Made by a program: the position numbers and the translations under genes
Notes under the pieces: model-generated
Databases searched by the model: none
Seen by the model: only the letters and a program-made list of their open reading frames with translations
Told to the model about the DNA's origin: nothing
Part shown: piece by piece, positions 33,209-37,547 of the stretch
Position numbering within the stretch: position 1 is the stretch's first letter
Layout of the letters: each line of letters opens with the position of its first letter
Source: Candidatus Nanoarchaeia archaeon
GTDB taxonomy: Archaea > Nanobdellota > Nanobdellia > Woesearchaeales > DATDTY01
Reading direction: 5' to 3'
Assembly (NCBI GenBank): GCA_035290625.1
Contig: DATDTY010000013.1
Coordinates: forward strand, 1 to 37,547
Length of the DNA: 37,547 bases

Positions 33209-33348
33209 TTTGCCAGCCTTTTCTTGAGTGTATTGCCTTTTCCGAGGTAGAGGAGGACTTTTTGGCGCACTTTTCCGTGTTCGTAACGGTTTTCAACAAG
33301 GTAGAAGTACGTATGCCCTGCTATCTTCTTCTTCCGGATAAAGGCCAT
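33199..33348 (-). CDS. Small basic protein (49 aa), first gene of surface-protein operon
   Basis: Reads MAFIRKKKIAGHTYFYLVEN followed by RYEHGKVRQKVLLYLGKG and a basic end; 49 residues, 17 of them basic. The pattern K-x-G-x-x-Y-x-Y-L-V-E...x-G-K-V-x-Q-K-x-L-x-Y-L-G is a short beta module seen at the N-terminus of some transposases (IS1634/IS4-type) and in stand-alone small archaeal proteins; here it stands alone. The ATG at 33348 is 27 bp from a TATA box (33371-33379) and the stop overlaps the start of the 956-residue protein gene. It may bind DNA or RNA; function unknown. Confidence 0.7.
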   Translation of the reverse strand: MAFIRKKKIAGHTYFYLVENRYEHGKVRQKVLLYLGKGNTLKKRLAKWK

Positions 33349-33350
33349 TG

Positions 33351-33553
33351 TTTAGGCACTATGTTTTTGGATATATAAAGCTTATGCTTTGAAGCTTGTT
33401 TTTTAGGCAGCTTATTTCTTAGGCACTATAATTTACCACTTTTGTATCTTATTTATGTATTAAGTTTAGGCACTATGTGTTAGTATTTTAGGCATTAGTT
33501 ACGGTGATTATCCTTTCTTTTTTATTAGAAAAAATCTATTTTTAGGCACTATG
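33351..33553 (+). repeat. Cluster of TTTAGGCACTATG repeats around the ZIP promoter
   Basis: Three exact 13-mers TTTAGGCACTATG occur at 33351-33363, 33465-33477 and 33541-33553, all on the plus strand, with variants at 33402-33413 (TTTAGGCAGCTT), 33419-33430 (TTAGGCACTATA) and 33487-33497 (TTTAGGCATTA). The first lies between the TATA box and start of the minus operon, the last just upstream of the ZIP TATA box. The rest of this 240-bp gap between the divergent genes is AT-rich with nothing else recognisable. Likely binding sites for a regulator, perhaps metal-responsive. Confidence 0.7.
33371..33379 (-). promoter_or_regulatory. TATA box of the small-protein/surface-protein operon
   Basis: Plus-strand ATATATAAA; centre 27 bp from the ATG at 33348, so the mRNA should be leaderless. 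The repeat at 33351-33363 sits between this box and the start. Confidence 0.55.
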
Positions 33554-33558
33554 AATAC

Positions 33559-33568
33559 TTTTATAAAG
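33559..33568 (+). promoter_or_regulatory. TATA box that sets the ZIP start
   Basis: TTTTATAAAG centred at 33563.5 is 26.5 bp before the ATG at 33590. It lies inside the longer in-frame reading that begins at 33551, which makes that upstream ATG unlikely. Confidence 0.6.
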
Positions 33569-33589
33569 GGAGGGAGTCTATGCGTTTCT

Positions 33590-34324
33590 ATGCCAGCAGA
33601 TGCATGGATTGCAGGGCTGATCAGTGTAGGCATTGTGAGCCTGATCTCACTTGTTGGAGTGGTTATCCTCTGGTTCCGCTATGATCTGGTCAGAAAAGGG
33701 ATCATCTACCTGGTTGGCTTTTCTGCAGGAACGCTGTTAGGTGGCGTCTTTATCCACCTGCTGCCTGAAGCTGTAAAGGAGGGATTTGAGCTGACGACAT
33801 CACTTTATATCCTTCTTGGGCTATTGTTTTCTTTCCTTATTGAGAAAGCTGTGCACTGGAAGCATGCTGACAAGCCCCATCATACAAAACCTTTTGCCAC
33901 CCTTATCCTGGTAGGAGATGGTATCCATAATTTCATTGACGGCCTTATCATTGGAGGAAGCTATCTCGCAAGCTTTCCTGTCGGCTTGGCAACAACATTG
34001 GGCGTCGTGTTTCATGAGATCCCCCAGGAGATCGGAGAGTTCGGAGTGCTAATCCATGCGGGGCTGCCAAAGTTCAAGGCATTGCTGTTCAATTTCCTCT
34101 CTGCCCTGACTGCCATTCTCGGAACCTTGATGGCGTTGACGTTCGGGGGGGTTGGGTTACAGTCCTTTCTTGTGCCATTCGCGGCCGGTAATTTTATTTA
34201 CATTGCTGGGGCTGACCTGATTCCGGAACTCAATAAGGAAGTTGGCGTTGAGAAATCAATCTGGCAGTTCGTTTCCATTGTTCTTGGGATGATTGTGATG
34301 GTATTGCTGCTGGTTGTGGAATAA
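33590..34324 (+). CDS. ZIP family metal (zinc/iron) transporter
   Basis: Encodes 244 residues from ATG 33590 (MPADAWIAGLISVG), chosen from the TATA position. Eight membrane helices are expected. The metal-site motifs are clear: HNFIDGLIIGGSY in helix 4 and HEIPQEIGEFGVLIHAG in helix 5, the pair that forms the binuclear metal site of ZIP transporters, which import zinc, iron or manganese. The loop between helices 3 and 4 has a His-rich patch (HWKHADKPHH) typical for metal sensing. The gene is preceded by several TTTAGGCACTATG repeats that are good candidates for metal-dependent control. The family is certain; the metal is not. Confidence 0.95.
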   Translation: MPADAWIAGLISVGIVSLISLVGVVILWFRYDLVRKGIIYLVGFSAGTLLGGVFIHLLPEAVKEGFELTTSLYILLGLLFSFLIEKAVHWKHADKPHHTKPFATLILVGDGIHNFIDGLIIGGSYLASFPVGLATTLGVVFHEIPQEIGEFGVLIHAGLPKFKALLFNFLSALTAILGTLMALTFGGVGLQSFLVPFAAGNFIYIAGADLIPELNKEVGVEKSIWQFVSIVLGMIVMVLLLVVE

Positions 34325-34328
34325 AGGG

Positions 34329-34823
34329 TTACTCTTCAAATATCTTATCTTTTGATGGCACTATAATTTTGTCTTTTTTCTCAATCTCCTCAATTAATTC
34401 TTTTACGTATTCTTTGGTTCGTATCTCCTCTTCCCAGAGGTACCGCAATATGGAGTTAAGGGTTAAAGCAGCTACCCCGTGCTTTTCACAAAAATTCAAC
34501 ACTTTTTTCTCATTTGTAAGGAAGACTGCATTCCGTATTTTAGCAACGGCTATACTGTCAGATTCTCCCCTGCCAAAACTCTTTGGCAGTGTTCTTTTGT
34601 AGGATGATTCTTCTTGGGATAGGCGAACCATGGTAATGCTGTTTGTTTTGACGAGATTTAGGATCTGTTTTGCGTACTCGTACCCAAGTTCATCGGCTTT
34701 CGTTATCTCATTGAAGACATTTGGAGAGATGAAGAGGCGTTTTTCCCTGAAGACAGAGAAGAGAAGAAGCATCTTATCTATTTTTCCAAATGTGGAAAGA
34801 ATATCCGTATCAATGATGATCAT
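34329..34823 (-). CDS. PIN-domain toxin (VapC-like, DUF3368-type)
   Basis: Encodes 164 residues. The PIN fold acidic residues are visible: Asp5 and Asp7 (IIIDTD), Glu in VFNEITKA (~42), and GRGESDSIAVA (~85-95), with VFLTNEKK further on. PIN nucleases of toxin-antitoxin pairs cut tRNA or mRNA when released. It follows, with a 14-bp overlap, a gene combining ribbon-helix-helix and UPF0175 features, the known partner type for this PIN group. The C-terminal ~30 residues are rich in Glu and Lys. Confidence 0.85.
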   Translation of the reverse strand: MIIIDTDILSTFGKIDKMLLLFSVFREKRLFISPNVFNEITKADELGYEYAKQILNLVKTNSITMVRLSQEESSYKRTLPKSFGRGESDSIAVAKIRNAVFLTNEKKVLNFCEKHGVAALTLNSILRYLWEEEIRTKEYVKELIEEIEKKDKIIVPSKDKIFEE

Positions 34824-35151
34824 TGTTTTTCTTTAAATTCCGCATCAGATCAACTCCCCTCTTGATTTCTTGCCGTGACTGCCTTGGAACCCTTATCTTA
34901 ATTCCACGGTCAAGCAGGAGCTTTTTGAACTCCACGAAACTCATTGAAGCAATTTCTGCTGCTTTGCTTAAGGTTACCACTCCTTTTTTGTACATTTCAA
35001 TAGCTGCAGCTGTTCTGAGCTGACTCTTGGTGTCAAAGAGGTTTCTCAGGGCATCCCTGACTACTTCGGACTTATTGGAATAGTATCCTGCATGAATCAC
35101 GGCCTCGATTTCTTGTTCATAGAGTTCGGGTATGCTGAACGCGCTTGGCAT
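34810..35151 (-). CDS. UPF0175/ribbon-helix-helix antitoxin
   Basis: Encodes 113 residues. The first ~45 read as a ribbon-helix-helix DNA-binding domain (YYSNKSEVVRDALRNLF) and residues ~46-85 match UPF0175 (AIEMYKKGVVTLSKAAEIASMSFVEFKKLLLDRGI), the antitoxin family paired with DUF3368 PIN toxins. The ATG at 35151 is 28 bp from a TATA box, so translation is leaderless. A perfect inverted repeat at 35156-35176 between TATA box and start is a likely autoregulatory operator. Confidence 0.88.
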   Translation of the reverse strand: MPSAFSIPELYEQEIEAVIHAGYYSNKSEVVRDALRNLFDTKSQLRTAAAIEMYKKGVVTLSKAAEIASMSFVEFKKLLLDRGIKIRVPRQSRQEIKRGVDLMRNLKKNNDHH

Positions 35152-35155
35152 GTTG

Positions 35156-35176
35156 ATAATAGATGATAACTATTAT
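35156..35176. promoter_or_regulatory. Inverted-repeat operator of the toxin-antitoxin pair
   Basis: ATAATAG (35156-35162) and CTATTAT (35170-35176) are perfect inverse complements with a 7-nt spacer, placed between the TATA box and the start of the antitoxin gene. Confidence 0.6.
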
Positions 35177-35183
35177 TATAAAA
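35175..35183 (-). promoter_or_regulatory. TATA box of the toxin-antitoxin pair
   Basis: Coding-strand TTTTATAAT, centre 28 bp before the antitoxin ATG at 35151. Confidence 0.5.
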
Positions 35184-35225
35184 ATGTTTCGGTTTTAGAG
35201 AGAGTTTCGAATACATATTTTCTCA

Positions 35226-35292
35226 GCGTCTGTTTTCCAGTGGAAACTGAGGTCGAGTCCAAAATCAGATATTCTTCTTGGTTTTGCGACGC
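35226..35292. other. Possible three-way-junction structure upstream of ppsA
   Basis: GCGTC (35226-35230) pairs with GACGC (35288-35292) and encloses TTTCC-AGT-GGAAA (35234-35246) and CAAAA/TTTTG (35260-35264 with 35282-35286). It lies upstream of the ppsA TATA box and so is not in its leader. Short stems in AT-rich DNA; weak support. The rest of 35184-35363 shows only another 6-bp hairpin (GGGATT/AATCCC, near 35313-35331). Confidence 0.25.
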
Positions 35293-35363
35293 AGCTGCAA
35301 TGGAAATAGCGGCGGGATTATTCGAAAATCCCCACTTGTTGTTTACCCATCTGAATCAAAACA

Positions 35364-35372
35364 CATAAATAG
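35364..35372 (+). promoter_or_regulatory. TATA box of ppsA
   Basis: CATAAATAG centred at 35368, exactly 26 bp before the ATG at 35394; leaderless mRNA expected. Confidence 0.6.
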
Positions 35373-35393
35373 GGCAAGTGTTGATGCCTTCTC

Positions 35394-37547
35394 ATGCAGG
35401 CCATCAAGTGGTTCAAAGACATCAGAAAGGAGGATGTCGGATCTGTGGGAGGCAAGGGAGCAAACCTTGGCGAGATGTGGAATAATGGATTTCCCGTTCC
35501 GGGAGGATTTGCCATTACAGCCCAAGCGTATGCTGAATTCAGGGAAAATGCAGGGATTCGTGATGCGATTAATGATATCCTGAAGACCATCGATGCCGAG
35601 GATTCTGAGGATTTGCAGAAGAAAGCCAACAGGATCCAGAAGATTATTGTTGGATCCAGGATTCCTGAAGATATTGCTTCAGAGATTGAGAAAGCATATG
35701 ATGCATTGGAGGTTATGGAGCAAGGCATGACTGATTCTGCAGATATCGTTGAGGCTGATGAGGAGCCTTTTGTAGCGTGCAGGAGCAGCGCAACTGCAGA
35801 GGATCTGCCTGAGGCGAGCTTTGCCGGGCAGCAGGCAACATTTCTGAATGTAAAGGGGGCTTCCCAGGTTCTTGATGCCACAAGAAAATGCTGGGCCTCG
35901 CTGTTTACTGCACGGGCAATCTACTATCGCGAGAAGAACAAGTTTGACCATGACCAGGTATTAATTTCTGTGATTGTGCAGAAGATGGTAAATTCTGAGA
36001 AGGCAGGGATCATGTTTTCCATCAATCCTGCAACCAATAATTCCAAGGAGATCATGATTGAGGCAGTGTATGGATTAGGAGAGACGATTGTTGGGGGCCA
36101 GGTCAATCCGGACCTCTACATTATTGATAAGGAGCTGCTGGAGATCAAGCAGAAAGAGGTCAAATCACAGAGAATCGGGCTGTTCAGGAATTCTGAAGGC
36201 AAGAATGTGGAGAGGAACCTTCCTGTGGAGGATCAGGGAAAACAGAAGCTTTCTGACAAGGAGATTGAGGAGCTTGCAGGCATCGGCAAGAAGATTGAGA
36301 AGCATTATGGCAAAGCACAGGACATCGAATGGGCTGTTGAAAAGGGCAGGATCTATATTGTGCAGAGCAGGGCTGTGACAACACTCAAAAGAACAGCTGA
36401 AGAGCTGAAGGAGGAGGCTGAGGAAGAAGGGAAGATCGAGGGAAACATCCTTACAAAAGGGCTGACTGCTTCAGGCGGAACAGCCTCCGGGCCTGTCAAA
36501 GTGATCCATGATCTCAATGAGCTTGACAGGGTGCTTAAGGGAGATGTCCTTGTTGTCTCTATGACTAATCCTGACATGGTTCCTGCGATGAAACGAGCTG
36601 CAGCCATTGTAACTGATGAAGGAGGGATTACATGCCATGCTGCTATTGTTTCGAGAGAGATGGGGGTCCCCTGCATTGTTGGAACAACGAATGCAACAAG
36701 TGTGTTGAAAGATGGGCAGATCATCACAGTTGCAGCTTCCCATGGTGTGGTGTTTGAAGGAAAAGTGGGGCATGAGACTTCAAGGGAGATCCATGCATTC
36801 AAGGCGAGCAAGCTGAGGACAAAGACCCAAGTTAAGGTGATTGCCGATCTGCCGGAATATGCAGAGAGGGCTGCAACAACAGGAGCAGATGGAGTAGGGC
36901 TCTGCAGGCTGGAATTTATGATTGCTGACAATGGGGTGCATCCGGCATGGTATATAAGAGAAGGGAAGGAGGGAGAGTATACTGCAATGCTTGTTGAGAA
37001 CCTTTCAAAGATTGCAGGAGCCTTTGAAGGAAAGCCGGTCTGGGTCAGAACTTCGGATATACGGACAGATGAGTACAGGAACCTGAAGGGAGCTGACAGA
37101 GAGCCGAAAGAAAGCGATCCGATGATAGGGTGGCATGCGATACGGAGAGGATTGGATGAGCCGAAGATTTTGAAGGCTGAATTTCAGGCAGTCAAGGAAC
37201 TGCATAAACGAGGGTTCACGAATGTAGGAGTGATGATCCCTTTTGTGATACGGGCTTCTGAGGTTGCTGCTGCAAAGGAGATTATGAGGGAGGTCGGGAT
37301 GGAGCCTCTTGAGGATGTTGAGTTTGGGGTTATGGTTGAGACGCCTGCAGCGTGCTGGATTATTGATGAACTGTGCAGGGAGGGGATCAGTTTTGTTTCG
37401 TTTGGTACCAATGACCTGACGCAGCTTACGTTAGGGATTGACCGCAATAACGAGAAGATTGCAAAGCTGTTTGATGAGATGCATCCTGCTGTGCTGGGAG
37501 AGATCGAGATGGTGCTTTCTGTTGCAAAGAAATACGGAGTCCAGACT
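35394..37547 (+). CDS. ppsA: Phosphoenolpyruvate synthase (3' end cut by window)
   Basis: Reads 718 residues without a stop to the window end; complete enzymes are about 750-820 residues, so only the C-terminus is missing. PEP synthase makes PEP, AMP and phosphate from pyruvate and ATP, the entry to gluconeogenesis in archaea. The N-terminal ATP-grasp part has VGGKGANLGEM (~18-28) and CRSSATAEDLPEASFAGQQ; the swivelling phospho-His domain has GGITCHAAIVSRE with His415; the C-terminal PEP/pyruvate TIM barrel has GADGVGLCRLEFM and the active-site SFGTNDLTQLTLGIDR. The start at 35394 (MQAIKWFKDI) is the standard family start and lies 26 bp from a TATA box. Confidence 0.96.
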   Translation, partial: MQAIKWFKDIRKEDVGSVGGKGANLGEMWNNGFPVPGGFAITAQAYAEFRENAGIRDAINDILKTIDAEDSEDLQKKANRIQKIIVGSRIPEDIASEIEKAYDALEVMEQGMTDSADIVEADEEPFVACRSSATAEDLPEASFAGQQATFLNVKGASQVLDATRKCWASLFTARAIYYREKNKFDHDQVLISVIVQKMVNSEKAGIMFSINPATNNSKEIMIEAVYGLGETIVGGQVNPDLYIIDKELLEIKQKEVKSQRIGLFRNSEGKNVERNLPVEDQGKQKLSDKEIEELAGIGKKIEKHYGKAQDIEWAVEKGRIYIVQSRAVTTLKRTAEELKEEAEEEGKIEGNILTKGLTASGGTASGPVKVIHDLNELDRVLKGDVLVVSMTNPDMVPAMKRAAAIVTDEGGITCHAAIVSREMGVPCIVGTTNATSVLKDGQIITVAASHGVVFEGKVGHETSREIHAFKASKLRTKTQVKVIADLPEYAERAATTGADGVGLCRLEFMIADNGVHPAWYIREGKEGEYTAMLVENLSKIAGAFEGKPVWVRTSDIRTDEYRNLKGADREPKESDPMIGWHAIRRGLDEPKILKAEFQAVKELHKRGFTNVGVMIPFVIRASEVAAAKEIMREVGMEPLEDVEFGVMVETPAACWIIDELCREGISFVSFGTNDLTQLTLGIDRNNEKIAKLFDEMHPAVLGEIEMVLSVAKKYGVQT

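Noticed and set aside
33351..33553. CRISPR array made of the repeats near ZIP
   Set aside because: The repeats are only 13 bp, irregularly spaced (17-54 bp), partly degenerate and flanked by promoters; no cas genes are present in the window.
33551..33589. Longer start of the ZIP gene at the ATG in the TTTAGGCACTATG repeat
   Set aside because: The best TATA box lies inside this extension and places the transcript start at the later ATG; the other repeat copies also end in ATG without being starts.
36353..36931. Minus-strand frames opposite ppsA (also 35318-35881)
   Set aside because: Antisense to conserved catalytic segments of PEP synthase, including the phospho-His motif.

Overview
The window looks like the chromosome of a DPANN-type archaeon, most like the Woesearchaeota/Pacearchaeota side of that group. 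This placement is inferred from gene style and promoter architecture, not from a marker-gene tree. Supporting signs are archaeal TATA boxes centred 25-28 nt upstream of many start codons (mostly leaderless mRNAs), an initiator tRNA interrupted by archaeal-type introns, an archaeal RNase HII, a phosphoenolpyruvate synthase, and many single-pass surface proteins with Ig-like or S-layer-like ectodomains. No CRISPR array, rRNA or insertion sequence was seen.

Positions 1-9950: a truncated coiled-coil gene faces a tightly overlapping four-gene minus-strand operon. In order of transcription it encodes a protein with a pilin-like N-terminus, a 1187-residue Ig-like protein with a Cys-rich, partly hydrophobic C-terminus, a secreted protein with a lytic-transglycosylase domain, and a polytopic membrane protein. 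This resembles an envelope-spanning surface apparatus and is the best candidate for an undescribed protein system.

Positions 10000-14480: an AAA/DUF4143 ATPase with repeated operator-like sites; a divergent pair made of a winged-helix regulator and an unknown gene that seems to start at ATA, sharing a palindromic TATA box and a perfect 17-bp palindrome; an S-layer-like anchored protein; and a small unknown gene.

Positions 14500-19400: a degenerate-looking tRNA-like gene, a GT-C type glycosyltransferase, an initiator tRNA-Met with two insertions, a structured element (copy A), rnhB, two paralogous membrane-anchored dockerin-like proteins, and a voltage-sensor-like membrane protein.

Positions 19400-30310: smc, structured element copy B, a MacB-like ABC operon (ATPase, S-layer-like protein, two permeases), two tandem paralogous membrane proteins divergent from it, a RsmC-like methyltransferase and a site-2-protease-like M50 peptidase.

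Positions 30310-37547: a 956-residue sequon-rich surface protein behind a 49-residue small gene, a ZIP metal transporter separated from them by a cluster of TTTAGGCACTATG repeats, a PIN toxin/antitoxin pair with its own operator, and the start of ppsA, cut by the window end.

The strongest non-coding signals are the two ~160-nt elements at 16293-16455 and 22905-23061, which share four helices with compensatory base changes, and the initiator tRNA, in which removing a 20-nt bulge-helix-bulge intron restores the variable loop AGGTC.
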